A stretch of DNA of 64,000 bases from Streptomyces sp. Je 1-369. GTDB taxonomy: Bacteria > Actinomycetota > Actinomycetes > Streptomycetales > Streptomycetaceae. Numbering within the stretch: position 1 is the stretch's first letter; each line of letters opens with the position of its first letter. Shown here in pieces: positions 1 through 8,787 of the stretch. The notes beneath the pieces were generated by a model. The model ran no database searches. It saw only the letters and a list, made by a program, of their open reading frames with translations, and was not told the DNA's origin. Location: NCBI RefSeq assembly GCF_026810505.1, contig NZ_CP101750.1, forward strand, positions 6,517,001-6,581,000. The letters are read 5' to 3'. The position numbers were made by a program, and so were the translations under genes.

Positions 1-120
1 CTTGTCGTCGCTGGGACCACAGGCCGTGGCGGTGAGCGCCAGGGTGGCCGCGAGCCCGGTGGCGGCGAGCGCCACCCGCCGTCCGCGGCTGCGCGCGAAC
101 GGCGCACGAGTGGAACGCAT
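1..120 (-). CDS. Secreted trypsin-like serine protease lipoprotein, N-terminal fragment
   Basis: Only the first 40 codons are in the window; the gene runs off the left edge. The start is ATG at 120 with a GGGGG ribosome-binding stretch just upstream. The peptide has an Arg-rich n-region, an Ala/Leu hydrophobic core and a lipobox ending LTATAC-GPSDDK, so a lipid-anchored exported protein is expected. The same LTATACGP motif occurs in the complete protease encoded at 351-1580, and a 25-base upstream element is shared as well, so this is read as its tandem paralogue. The catalytic domain is not visible; the protease call rests on paralogy alone. Confidence 0.6.
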   Translation of the reverse strand, partial: MRSTRAPFARSRGRRVALAATGLAATLALTATACGPSDDK

Positions 121-211
121 GGTGCTGTTACCCCCGATGGAACGTGTATTTGCCATGTGCGTGTCATGCAGGTCGACGCGGGTCTTCGTGTCCGGCGCCG
201 ACGCAACACCC

Positions 212-236
212 CACTATGCCCGTGGGGTTGGGGACG
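212..236 (-). promoter_or_regulatory. Upstream element A shared by the two protease paralogues
   Basis: The 25 bases at 212-236 match 1741-1765 at 22 positions (both begin CACTATGCC and end GTTGGGGACG on the + strand). Each copy lies upstream of a minus-strand protease paralogue, about 92 and 161 bases before the start codon. On the minus strand it reads GTCCCCAAC, 8 bases, CATAGT, which could be part of a promoter or an activator site. No sigma factor can be assigned. Confidence 0.4.
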
Positions 237-350
237 AACGGCGGCGGGAGCGTGAAGGTTTCCGGCGTCCCGCCGCCGTACAGAACTTTCTGTGGGACGG
301 CCCTGGGCCGTTCCTCGGTGACCGGCATGCCGGTCACCGGGTGGGACGAA

Positions 351-1580
351 CTACTTGTCGGCGAACTTCTTGCTCACCGAGCTGTAGATGCCCTTGGCCT
401 CCTTGCCGAGGCGCGGACCGGCCAGCCAACCCGCCGTCACCGGACCGATGGAGGTGTTCGACACGAGCGCGGGCTTGCCGTTCTGGCCCTTGGCGACCCA
501 ACCACCGCCGGACGAACCACCGGTCATGGTGCAGCCGACGCGGTACATCGTCGGGTCGGGCTTCGTCAGCGAGAGCCGGCCCGGCTTGTCGGCGCACTGG
601 AACAGCTTCTGGCCGTCGAACGGCGGCGCCGCCGGGTACCCCGTCGCCGTCATGGTGTCGATCTGCGGCACGGCCGGGGCATTGAAGTCCACCGGGAGCG
701 CGGAGCCGACCGTCTCCTCGAGGGACTTGCCCGCACTGCCCTTCTCCGGCTTCACGTGGATGACCGCGAAGTCGTACGGCGCGCCCGCACCGCCGGTCGG
801 ACCGCCCTGCTCGATCCACTGGTCGGAGGTCTGCGCCCAGTCGCCCCACCAGACGCCGTACGGAGCGACCTCTTCCTTGGGCGCGTTCCGCAGCTCCTCG
901 ACCGACTTGCCGCTGTTGTTGTACGACGGCACGAAGACCATGTTGCGGTACCAGCCGCCCTTGGCGCCCGCGTGCACGCAGTGGCCCGCGGTCCACACCA
1001 TGTTGGACTTGCCCGGGTGGGCGGGGTCCTTCACGACGGTCGCGGAGCAGACCATCGAGCCCTTGGGGCTGTCGAAGAAGAGCTTGCCCGACTCGGCGGC
1101 CTGGTCGTGGTACGGCGCCTTCACGGCGGCCGCCTCAACGGGCTTGGGGGTCGGGTCGGTGACGCCCTGGTCACCGGAGATGTCGTTGTCGTCGACGCCC
1201 CGGTCAGGGTTCTTATCGGCGTCCCGCATCCGGTCCGGGTCCCACAGGTCCTCGATGATCGGGTTGACGAAGTCGCCCGCTTCGCGGAGCCAGTCGTCCT
1301 TGTTCCAGTTCTTCCAGGCGCCGTTCTTCCATTCGTCCAGATCGATCCCGTTCTCCTTGAGCTTGTCCTTCCAGTCGTCCGGGATCTGGATCTTGTCGTC
1401 ACCGTTGCTGTCACCGGGCTGGGCCGAGGACGAGTCACCACCGGCGCTGTCCTCGGTGGGACCACAGGCCGTGGCGGTCAGTACGAGCGCCGCGCCGAGC
1501 GCCACAGCCGCCACAGGAGAGGTTCTGGAGCGCAGGCTCCTCCTACTGCGAACAGTGAAGAGCGGACGTATGGGTCGCAT
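351..1580 (-). CDS. Trypsin-like serine endopeptidase, exported lipoprotein
   Basis: 409 residues from ATG 1580, chosen because GGGGG sits about 9 bases upstream and because it starts a clean signal peptide. The frame stays open for 24 more codons upstream but these do not look like protein. The lipobox LTATAC places the lipidated Cys at residue 39. A hydrophilic, Asp/Lys/Trp-rich linker follows to about residue 170, then a chymotrypsin-fold domain. The catalytic triad is visible as TAGHC (His about 200), YDFAV (Asp about 270) and TGGSSGGG (Ser about 357). It should sit on the outer face of the membrane and cleave extracellular proteins; substrates are unknown. It is paralogous to the gene cut by the left edge. 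Confidence 0.85.
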   Translation of the reverse strand: MRPIRPLFTVRSRRSLRSRTSPVAAVALGAALVLTATACGPTEDSAGGDSSSAQPGDSNGDDKIQIPDDWKDKLKENGIDLDEWKNGAWKNWNKDDWLREAGDFVNPIIEDLWDPDRMRDADKNPDRGVDDNDISGDQGVTDPTPKPVEAAAVKAPYHDQAAESGKLFFDSPKGSMVCSATVVKDPAHPGKSNMVWTAGHCVHAGAKGGWYRNMVFVPSYNNSGKSVEELRNAPKEEVAPYGVWWGDWAQTSDQWIEQGGPTGGAGAPYDFAVIHVKPEKGSAGKSLEETVGSALPVDFNAPAVPQIDTMTATGYPAAPPFDGQKLFQCADKPGRLSLTKPDPTMYRVGCTMTGGSSGGGWVAKGQNGKPALVSNTSIGPVTAGWLAGPRLGKEAKGIYSSVSKKFADK

Positions 1581-1968
1581 CGTGAGAATCCCCCTGGGCC
1601 TCGAAATTGTTCCAAAGTGCTGGACATCCGGGTACGGAGCACCCGTTGCCACCGGCGCGGCACCCCTTCGCTCGTTTTACTCAGGTTTGCTGGGTTTGCT
1701 CGGGGGAGCGATGCCACCTGTGGCTGATGAACGGCCCCCACACTATGCCGGTGCCGTTGGGGACGGCCGACGGAAGGGCAACGGTTCCGTCACGGCAAGG
1801 ATCTTCCGCTTGCCCGTGTTCCACCGGGCCTCTCGTCGTTGGTACGTACGGGGGAGTCGCCGCATGCGTTCATCCCCCTGCCCAACTCGCCTGCGCGTCC
1901 GCCCAGATGTCGCTCTTCGGAGCCTCGCCGGACGGCCGCATTCGTCCACAGCGGGAGGACCAACAGTC
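1581..1968. promoter_or_regulatory. Divergent intergenic region between the protease and the NIS siderophore operon
   Basis: 388 bases. It holds the second copy of the protease-associated element (1741-1765) and, at the right end, GGGAGGAC (1953-1960), the ribosome-binding site for the aminotransferase. I looked for an iron box (TTAGGTTAGGCTAACCTAA type) and found no acceptable match, unlike the coelichelin promoters further right. No short gene is supported here. Confidence 0.5.
1741..1765 (-). promoter_or_regulatory. Upstream element B shared by the two protease paralogues
   Basis: Second copy of the element at 212-236, identical at 22 of 25 positions, lying about 160 bases upstream of the complete protease. 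Conservation of non-coding sequence between tandem paralogues suggests a control element duplicated with the gene and kept. Confidence 0.4.
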
Positions 1969-3612
1969 GTGGCCGTGACCGAGCCTGCGCCCGCGGCGGC
2001 GTCCGCAGTGAATTCCGTAACGCAGCCCGCGCAGTCCGCCGTGCAGTCGGAATCGCAACCCGCGACTCACGCCGGGGCGCACACCACCGCGACTCCCGCG
2101 GCGCGGACCACAGCGCACGAGGGGATCCTGCGACGTCAGGCGGCACGCGAATCGGCCGCCCGCACCTACGCACGAGCCCTTCCGATCGTCCCGGTCCGCG
2201 CGCGCGGCCTCACGATCGAGGGAGCCGACGGCCGCCGCTACCTCGACTGTCTCTCCGGCGCCGGAACCCTCGCCCTGGGCCACAATCACCCCGTGGTGCT
2301 CGAAGCGATCAGGAAGGTCCTCGACTCCGGGGCCCCGCTGCACGTCCTCGATCTGGCGACGCCGGTCAAGGACGCCTTCACCACGGAGCTGTTCCGCACG
2401 TTGCCGCCCGGTCTGGCGGACCGCGCGCGGATCCAGTTCTGCGGTCCCGCCGGGACGGACGCGGTGGAGGCGGCGCTGAAACTGGTCCGCGCGGCCACCG
2501 GCCGCGACGGGCTGCTCGCCTTCACCGGCGCCTACCACGGCATGACCGCCGGGGCGCTCGAAGCATCCGGGGGCGCGTCGACCGTCCGCGTCGGGCGCCT
2601 GCCCTACCCCCAGGACTACCGCTGCCCGTTCGGCCTCGGCGGCGCCCGAGGCGCCGAACTGTCCGCCCGGTGGACCGAGAACCTCCTCGACGACACGAAG
2701 TCGGGCGTACCGGCCCCCGCCGGCATGATCCTCGAACCCGTCCAGGGAGAAGGCGGGGTCTACCCCGCACCCGACGCCTGGCTACGCCGGATGCGCGAGA
2801 TCACCGCCGCTCGCGGCATCCCGCTCATCGCGGACGAGGTGCAGACGGGTGTCGGCCGCACCGGCACCTTCTGGGCCGTCGAGCACAGCGGCATCGTCCC
2901 GGACGTGATGGTGCTCTCCAAAGCGATCGGCGGCAGCCTCCCGCTGGCCGTCGTGGTCTACCGCGACGACCTCGACGTGTGGCCCCCCGGAGCCCACGCG
3001 GGGACCTTCCGCGGCAACCAGCTCGCCATGGCAGCGGGCGCGGCGACCCTCGCGTACGTACGCGAGAACGGCCTCGCGGAACGTGCCGCCGCGCTCGGCG
3101 CCCGCATGCTCGGCCAGCTCCGCTCCCTGGCCGCGGACCACCCCTGCATCGGCGAAGTACGCGGCCGAGGGCTGATGATCGGCGTGGAGCTGGTGGAGCC
3201 GAACGCTGAGCCGGGCCCGCAGAGTGAGGAGCCGCAGCCGCAGCCGCAGCTGACGGCGAGCTCGGCGTCAGCGATGCTCCCGTCGCAGGCCATTGCCGAC
3301 GGCACCGCACATACTGGCACCGCACGTACCGGCACCGCACGTACCGGCACCGCACATACCGAGCCCACACGCCTCGATGTGCCCCTCGCCGATCTCGCTC
3401 CCACCGCCCAGCCTCGCCCCCCTGCGCCCGAACTGGCCGCTGCTGTGCAGCGCGAGTGCCTGCGCCGCGGGCTCATCGTCGAGCTCGGCGGCCGCCACTC
3501 CAGTGTCGTACGACTCCTGCCTCCCCTCACCCTCACCGACGAACAGTCAACCGCGGTCCTCGACCGCCTCGCCGACGCGCTGGCCACCGCGGCGCGCGCC
3601 CACCTCAGATAG
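1969..3612 (+). CDS. Class III PLP-dependent aminotransferase (diaminobutyrate-2-oxoglutarate transaminase type), NIS siderophore operon
   Basis: 547 residues from GTG 1969, chosen for GGGAGGAC 9 bases upstream; GTG 1975 is a close alternative. Class III aminotransferase features are clear: the Asp of ADEVQTGVGRTG and the PLP lysine in LSKAIGG (about residue 318). RhbA/DABA transaminases make 2,4-diaminobutyrate from aspartate semialdehyde, and the downstream IucA, acetyltransferase and IucC genes support a siderophore role. Odd features: a long low-complexity N-terminus (about 65 residues) and a roughly 75-residue insertion in the C-terminal domain. The insertion contains four perfect-length 15-base repeats at 3301-3360 (GTAHT/GTART). 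The exact amino substrate is inferred. Confidence 0.8.
   Translation: MAVTEPAPAAASAVNSVTQPAQSAVQSESQPATHAGAHTTATPAARTTAHEGILRRQAARESAARTYARALPIVPVRARGLTIEGADGRRYLDCLSGAGTLALGHNHPVVLEAIRKVLDSGAPLHVLDLATPVKDAFTTELFRTLPPGLADRARIQFCGPAGTDAVEAALKLVRAATGRDGLLAFTGAYHGMTAGALEASGGASTVRVGRLPYPQDYRCPFGLGGARGAELSARWTENLLDDTKSGVPAPAGMILEPVQGEGGVYPAPDAWLRRMREITAARGIPLIADEVQTGVGRTGTFWAVEHSGIVPDVMVLSKAIGGSLPLAVVVYRDDLDVWPPGAHAGTFRGNQLAMAAGAATLAYVRENGLAERAAALGARMLGQLRSLAADHPCIGEVRGRGLMIGVELVEPNAEPGPQSEEPQPQPQLTASSASAMLPSQAIADGTAHTGTARTGTARTGTAHTEPTRLDVPLADLAPTAQPRPPAPELAAAVQRECLRRGLIVELGGRHSSVVRLLPPLTLTDEQSTAVLDRLADALATAARAHLR
3301..3360 (+). repeat. 15-bp in-frame tandem repeat, 4 copies, inside the aminotransferase
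   Basis: Four units of GGCACCGCAC(A/G)TAC(C/T), exactly filling 60 bases and coding GTAHT-GTART-GTART-GTAHT. It lies in a linker-like insertion between conserved parts of the C-terminal domain. Confidence 0.9.
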
Positions 3613-3715
3613 CCAAGACAGGCCCGGGCGGCCGTCCTGCCGGACAGAAACCGCCGAGCACGCACCGGGCCGCGTCGCCACACGGAGACCCGAACAACCC
3701 CACAAGGAAGCCCTC

Positions 3716-5896
3716 TTGAACGCCACCCCCGCATCCGAAGGCCGCTCCCACCCCGACGACGTCCCAGGCGCGTGCGGCGCGCACACCTCACTGGTGGCGG
3801 AGTCCGGTACGGTCCCCCGGCAGAAGGGTGGTGGCCAGGAGGCTGAACGCCTGTGCGGGGCGTCCGCCGACCTGTTGGAGCATCCCGACCCGCACGTCGC
3901 CGCACAGGCGGCGGCCGTCGAGAACCTCCTCCGCTGCTGGGTCAGGGAGAACAACCTCCCCGCTCCGGAGCGCGGCGTCCTGCGGGTTCCCCTGGAGGCC
4001 AGCGGAACGGCTCTGCTCGTCCCCGTGCACTACTGGTCGGCCACCGGTTGGCATCGCTTCAGCCTTCCCTACCTGGAGGACGGCCCCGCGAGCGCCCCAC
4101 CCGTGGATGCCGTCACCGTTGCCGCCCTACTCGGCCGCGAGACGGCCCGCCGCGCGACGGAACCGCCGGGGGGAGGGGTGGAGGAAGGAGCGGAGGACGG
4201 GACAGGGCTGGACGGTGAGGGCGCGGCCCCTCAGGACGGCGGCGCGGAGAAGGCGACAATCTCGGAGGCCGAGGCGGCGCACGCGGCGCGCGCGGCCCAT
4301 GCGGCGCATGCGGCGCACGCCACCAAAGCCGCTGTCGAAGCCGCTAATGCCGCCGCTACTGCCGACGCCACCGCTACCGCCGACGTCGACGCCGCCAATG
4401 CCACCGCCACCGCCGACGCCGCCAACCCGTCCGAGCCAGTAGACGGCGCCGACCTCGTCGGCCGGGTCGCCGACTCGGTCCGGCGCACCGCCACCTTCAT
4501 CGCCGACCGTCGCGACCGGCCCGCCGATGAACCCGACCTCTTCCTCGCCGCCGAGCAGTCCCTCCTTCTCGGGCACCCCCTGCATCCGACCCCCAAGAGC
4601 CGCGAGGGCCTGTCCGACACCGAGTCCCGCCTCTACTCGCCGGAGCTGCGCGGCGCCTTCGCGCTCCACTGGCTGGCCGTCGACCGCTCCGTAGTCGCCG
4701 CCGACTCGGCGTGGACCGAGCGCGGCCGTACCGTCCCCGCCGAGCAGCTCACCACCCGTCTCGTCGGCGCCGAGCTGCCGCTCCCGGGCGACCGCGTCGC
4801 CCTTCCCGTGCACCCCTGGCAGATCCGTGAGCTCCGCCACCGGCCCTCGACCGCCGCGCTCTTCGACGCAGGCCTGCTGCAAGATCTCGGCTCGCACGGC
4901 ACCCCCTGGCGCCCCACCTCCTCCGTCCGTACCCTCTACCGCGCAGGCGCCGCCGCCATGCTGAAGCTGTCGCTCGGCCTGCGCATCACCAACTCCCGCC
5001 GTGAGAACCTCCGCAAGGAACTCCACCGCGGCGTCGAGGTCCACCGGCTGTTGCGCAGCGGACTCGCCGAGGAGTGGCAGTCGGTCCACCCCTGCTTCGA
5101 CGTGGTCCGCGACCCCGCTTGGCTCGCCGTCACAGGCCCCGACGGCACCCCCGTCCCCGGACTCGACGTCATGATCCGGCACAACCCCTTCCGGCCCGGC
5201 GACGACGCCACCTGCATCGCCGGACTGGTCTCGCCACGGCCTTCGGCGCTGCCCGCCTGCCAGGAAAGCCACGCGATGCGCTCCCGGCTCGGCGAAACCG
5301 TCACCCGCCTCGCCGGACGAACGGGGCGCTCCCGGGGCGCGGTCGCCACCGAGTGGTTCCTGCGCTACCTGGAAACCGTCGTACGCCCCGTGCTCTGGCT
5401 GGACAGCGAGGCGGGCGTCGCCCTGGAGGCGCACCAGCAGAACACCCTCCTCCTGCTCGACCCCGACGGCTGGCCCGTGGGCGGTCGGTACCGCGACAAC
5501 CAGGGTTACTACTTCCGCGAGTCCCGGCGTGCCGAACTGGAACGACGGCTTCCCGGCATCGGACAGGAGAGCGACACGTTCGTGTCCGACGAGGTGACGG
5601 ACGAGCGGTTCGCCTACTACCTCGGCATCAACAACGTCCTAGGCCTCATCGGAGCCCTCGGCGCCGAACGGCTCGCGGACGAGAAGCTGCTGCTCGCCGC
5701 CTTCCGTCGCTTCCTCGGCGACGTCGCATCGGGCCCCGCCAAACTGCGTACCTCACTGCCCGCGACCCTGCTCGACTCGCCCGTGCTGCGCTGCAAGGCC
5801 AACCTGCTGACCCGGTTGCACGGCCTCGACGAGCTCGTCGGCCCGGTCGACACCCAGTCCGTCTACGTCACCATCCCCAACCCCCTCCATTCCTGA
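3716..5896 (+). CDS. IucA/IucC-family NRPS-independent siderophore synthetase (first copy)
   Basis: 726 residues from TTG 3716, with AAGGAAG 5 bases upstream. NIS synthetases adenylate a carboxylate (citrate or a derivative) and join it to an amine or alcohol. Family signatures are HPLHPTPKSREG, LPVHPWQIREL, LKLSLGLRITNSRREN, EAHQQNTLLLLD and RDNQGYYF near the C-terminus. The family is usually about 580-620 residues. The excess is an Ala-rich insertion at about residues 180-245 with AAH repeats (AHAARAAHAAHAAHA) followed by ATAD runs, between the N-terminal domain and the HPxHP motif. It follows the aminotransferase by 103 bases and precedes the acetyltransferase by 45, so the genes are probably one operon. 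Confidence 0.88.
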   Translation: MNATPASEGRSHPDDVPGACGAHTSLVAESGTVPRQKGGGQEAERLCGASADLLEHPDPHVAAQAAAVENLLRCWVRENNLPAPERGVLRVPLEASGTALLVPVHYWSATGWHRFSLPYLEDGPASAPPVDAVTVAALLGRETARRATEPPGGGVEEGAEDGTGLDGEGAAPQDGGAEKATISEAEAAHAARAAHAAHAAHATKAAVEAANAAATADATATADVDAANATATADAANPSEPVDGADLVGRVADSVRRTATFIADRRDRPADEPDLFLAAEQSLLLGHPLHPTPKSREGLSDTESRLYSPELRGAFALHWLAVDRSVVAADSAWTERGRTVPAEQLTTRLVGAELPLPGDRVALPVHPWQIRELRHRPSTAALFDAGLLQDLGSHGTPWRPTSSVRTLYRAGAAAMLKLSLGLRITNSRRENLRKELHRGVEVHRLLRSGLAEEWQSVHPCFDVVRDPAWLAVTGPDGTPVPGLDVMIRHNPFRPGDDATCIAGLVSPRPSALPACQESHAMRSRLGETVTRLAGRTGRSRGAVATEWFLRYLETVVRPVLWLDSEAGVALEAHQQNTLLLLDPDGWPVGGRYRDNQGYYFRESRRAELERRLPGIGQESDTFVSDEVTDERFAYYLGINNVLGLIGALGAERLADEKLLLAAFRRFLGDVASGPAKLRTSLPATLLDSPVLRCKANLLTRLHGLDELVGPVDTQSVYVTIPNPLHS
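4267..4436 (+). repeat. Ala-rich low-complexity insertion with 9-bp units
   Basis: Units of GCGGCGCAY (coding Ala-Ala-His) followed by GCC/GAC/ACC mixtures. The stretch separates two conserved blocks of the NIS synthetase and has no counterpart in the second synthetase of this operon. Confidence 0.8.
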
Positions 5897-5941
5897 GGAT
5901 TCCTGAGGACATGCCCCACCTCTGCTGACAGGAGCGACGCC

Positions 5942-6736
5942 GTGCCTCCCACCGACGCGAGCACCGATGCGAGCAGCGATACCGGGATGGATGCCGGTAT
6001 CAATGCCGGTGTCGGCGCCGATGCCGGGATCAATGCCGGTATCGGCACGGGAATCGAATCCGCCACCGCCGGCGCCGACTGCACGGACACCCTCGACCTG
6101 CGGCTGCCCGACGAGCTCGTCGCCCTGCTGGCCGAGGGCGAGCGGCGGATCGGCGGGGCGCGGGACGACCTCCTGGACGGCGTCGGGGAGTGGGGCCCTG
6201 TCACCACCGGTGCCGGTGTCTTCCAACTCGTACCCGTACGCCTCGAACGTGACCTGCCGGTGATCAGCCGCTGGATGAACGACCCTGCGGTGGCCGCCTT
6301 CTGGGAACTGGCCGGACCCGAAGCCGTGACAGAGGCCCACCTCAGGGCGCAGCTGGACGGGGACGGACGCAGCGTTCCCTGCCTGGGCGTGCTCGACGGC
6401 ATGCCGATGAGCTACTGGGAGCTCTACCGCGCGGACCTGGATCCGCTGGCCCGGCACTACGCCTCACGGCCGCACGACACCGGCATCCACCTGCTCATCG
6501 GCGCCGTCGCCCACCGCGGCCGTGGCCTCGGCACTTCGTTGCTCAGAGCCGTGGCCGACCTGGTGCTCGACCATCGCCCTTCCTGCGCACGCGTCGTAGC
6601 TGAACCCGATCTGCGCAACACCCCGTCCGTCTCCGCCTTCTTGAGCGCAGGCTTCCGCTTCTTCGCCGAGGTGGATCTGCCCGACAAACGCGCGGCTCTC
6701 ATGGTCCGCGACCGGGCCCTGCGCACCGTGCTCTGA
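5942..6736 (+). CDS. GNAT-family siderophore N-acetyltransferase (IucB/RhbD-like)
   Basis: 264 residues from GTG 5942 with AGGAG upstream. The acyltransferase core begins around residue 95 (PVRLERDLPVISRWMNDP, AAFWELAGP, SYWELYRADLDPLARHY) and carries the acetyl-CoA loop HRGRGLGTSLLRAV. This matches the acyltransferases that acylate the hydroxylamine or amine arm of citrate siderophores before condensation. The first 40 residues are low complexity with two 30-base direct repeats (DAGINAGVGA, DAGINAGIGT). It lies between the two NIS synthetases. No hydroxylase or decarboxylase accompanies it, so the acyl acceptor cannot be named. Confidence 0.82.
   Translation: MPPTDASTDASSDTGMDAGINAGVGADAGINAGIGTGIESATAGADCTDTLDLRLPDELVALLAEGERRIGGARDDLLDGVGEWGPVTTGAGVFQLVPVRLERDLPVISRWMNDPAVAAFWELAGPEAVTEAHLRAQLDGDGRSVPCLGVLDGMPMSYWELYRADLDPLARHYASRPHDTGIHLLIGAVAHRGRGLGTSLLRAVADLVLDHRPSCARVVAEPDLRNTPSVSAFLSAGFRFFAEVDLPDKRAALMVRDRALRTVL
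5990..6049 (+). repeat. 30-bp direct repeat, 2 copies, at the N-terminus of the acetyltransferase
   Basis: 5990-6019 and 6020-6049 are about 26/30 identical and code DAGINAGVGA and DAGINAGIGT, in frame. Confidence 0.85.
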
Positions 6737-6794
6737 CCCGGTCACCTCCAGAACACCGCTCGACCCGATCCGGTTCCCTCACTGAGGAGTCCCC

Positions 6795-8747
6795 GTGCCG
6801 AATCCGTCCGCCAGGCCCACCCCCCGCCACTCCGCCGAGCTCCACGACCCGCCCGAACTGACCCAGGACAGATGGCGAGAGGCCGGACGCCGGCTGCTGG
6901 CCAAGATGGTCGGGGAGTTCGCGTACGAGGAGATCATCCGGCCCGTGCTTGTGCCCGTGGCCGAGGGGGAGCGAGGCGGGGGCGGCGAGGGAGGTACTTA
7001 CCGGCTTCGACTCGAACCGGCCGGACAGGACGAGGCCGCGGACGAGACACAGGTGCAGGATGACACCGCCGATGCGGCGGGCGAGCGCGAGACGACTGCC
7101 GACTCCGCGGAGCGACAAGGCACCGTACTCACCTTCCGAGCCCGCCGCGGCTCGTACGGAAGCTGGTACGTCGACCCGGCCGGCCTGACCCTCACCGAGG
7201 GCAACGGGCCGGCCGTCGCATTGAGCGACCCCTTGCGCTTTCTCGTACTGGCCCGCCGGACCCTGGGCCTGGACGGTGCCACCCTCGGCCATCTCATCCG
7301 CGAGCTCACCGTCACCCTCAGCGCCGACGCCCGGATCGACCACACGGCGCTCAGCGCGGCCCAGCTCGCCGACCTCGGCTATGCGGAACTCGAAGGGCAC
7401 CAGACAGGCCATCCCTGGCTCGTCCTCAACAAGGGGCGGATCGGATTCTCCGCCGGCGACACCGACCGCTGGGCGCCCGAGGCCCGCCGCTCCACGACGC
7501 TTCCGTGGATCGCCGTCCACACCGACCTCGCCGTGTACCGGGGCGTCGCGGGACTGGACACCGCCCCGCAGCTGTACGCCCGCGAGCTCTCCGCCGACAT
7601 CAGGGACGCCTTCGCCGACTTACTGCGCACCCGCGGGCTGGACCCGGCGCAGTATCTCTACCTGCCGGTGCACCCCTGGCAATGGGACGAGACCGTGCTG
7701 CCGCTCTTCGCGCCGTCCGTCGCCGCGGATGCCATCGTTCCGCTCCGCAGCGACGGTGACCTGCGCGTTCCCCAGCAGTCCATCCGTACGTTCCTCAATA
7801 CCTCCCGCCCCGACCGGCACACCGTGAAGCTTCCGCTGTCGGTCCTGAACACGCTCGTGTGGCGGGGCCTGCCGACCGGCCGCACGGTCGCCGCGCCCGC
7901 CGTCACGGCATGGATGCACGCACTGAGGGACGCGGATCCCTTCCTGCGTGACGAATGCGGGGTGATCCTGCTCGGCGAGGTGGCATCGGTGGCTGTCGAG
8001 CATCCCGTGTACGACGGGCTGCCCGAAGTTCCGTACCAGTACAGAGAGTTGCTCGGCGCCATCTGGCGAGAGCCCCTTCACCAGTACCTCGCACCTGGTG
8101 AGCGCGCCCGCACCCTCGCCTCCCTCACGCACACCGACTTCGACGGGCGCGCGTTCGTCGCCGAGCTGGTGGAACGCTCGGGGCTGGCCCCAGATGTCTG
8201 GCTGCGACGGCTCTTCGCCGCGTTGCTACCGCCCCTGCTGCACTTCCTCTACCGCTACGGAACGGTGTTCTCCCCTCACGGGGAGAACACCATCGTTGTT
8301 TTCGACGACCACGATGTGCCCGTCCGGCTTGCGGTGAAGGACTTCGTGGACGACGTCAACGTGAGTGCGGTGCCGCTGCCCGAGCACGATTCGATGCCCG
8401 GCGACGTGCGCGACGTACTGCTCACCGAGCCGCCCGGCTTCCTCACCCAGTTCATCCACTCGGGTCTCTTCGTGGGTGTCTTCCGCTACCTCGCGCCTCT
8501 CTGCGAGGAACAACTGGGCGTCCCGGAGGGTGACTTCTGGTCCTACGTACGGGCCGAGATCCTGCGGCACCAGGCGCGCACTCCCGAGCTGAAGGAACGG
8601 TACGAGATGTTCGACCTGCTCACGCCCCGTATCGAGCGGCTCTGCCTGAACCGGAACCGTCTCCACCTCGACGGATACCGCGACCGACCCCAGCGCCCGC
8701 ACGCTGCCGTGCACGGAACCGTGGCCAACCCCCTCCATCAGCCTTGA
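6795..8747 (+). CDS. IucA/IucC-family NRPS-independent siderophore synthetase (second copy)
   Basis: 650 residues from GTG 6795, with GAGGAG 7 bases upstream. Signatures include EGHQTGHPWLVLNKGRIGFS (variant of the HPxHPxxK block), LPVHPWQWDET, FLNTSRPDRHTVKLPLSVLNT, SPHGENTIVVFDD and AVKDFVDDVN. The C-terminal block is the ferric reductase/FhuF-like end typical of the family. This is the IucC/RhbF-like partner of the first synthetase; such pairs act in turn on the two carboxylates of a dicarboxylate core. It is the last gene of the NIS operon; dinG follows 40 bases later and belongs to a different process. Confidence 0.88.
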   Translation: MPNPSARPTPRHSAELHDPPELTQDRWREAGRRLLAKMVGEFAYEEIIRPVLVPVAEGERGGGGEGGTYRLRLEPAGQDEAADETQVQDDTADAAGERETTADSAERQGTVLTFRARRGSYGSWYVDPAGLTLTEGNGPAVALSDPLRFLVLARRTLGLDGATLGHLIRELTVTLSADARIDHTALSAAQLADLGYAELEGHQTGHPWLVLNKGRIGFSAGDTDRWAPEARRSTTLPWIAVHTDLAVYRGVAGLDTAPQLYARELSADIRDAFADLLRTRGLDPAQYLYLPVHPWQWDETVLPLFAPSVAADAIVPLRSDGDLRVPQQSIRTFLNTSRPDRHTVKLPLSVLNTLVWRGLPTGRTVAAPAVTAWMHALRDADPFLRDECGVILLGEVASVAVEHPVYDGLPEVPYQYRELLGAIWREPLHQYLAPGERARTLASLTHTDFDGRAFVAELVERSGLAPDVWLRRLFAALLPPLLHFLYRYGTVFSPHGENTIVVFDDHDVPVRLAVKDFVDDVNVSAVPLPEHDSMPGDVRDVLLTEPPGFLTQFIHSGLFVGVFRYLAPLCEEQLGVPEGDFWSYVRAEILRHQARTPELKERYEMFDLLTPRIERLCLNRNRLHLDGYRDRPQRPHAAVHGTVANPLHQP

Positions 8748-8787
8748 TCGGCGGATTGTCAGTGGGGCACCGTAGGGTGGTCGCGCT

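Noticed and set aside
388..1968. The + strand frame upstream of the aminotransferase considered as a longer protein or separate gene
   Set aside because: It is open only because it runs antisense to the protease; the peptide lacks family motifs, and GTG 1969 has a proper ribosome-binding site.
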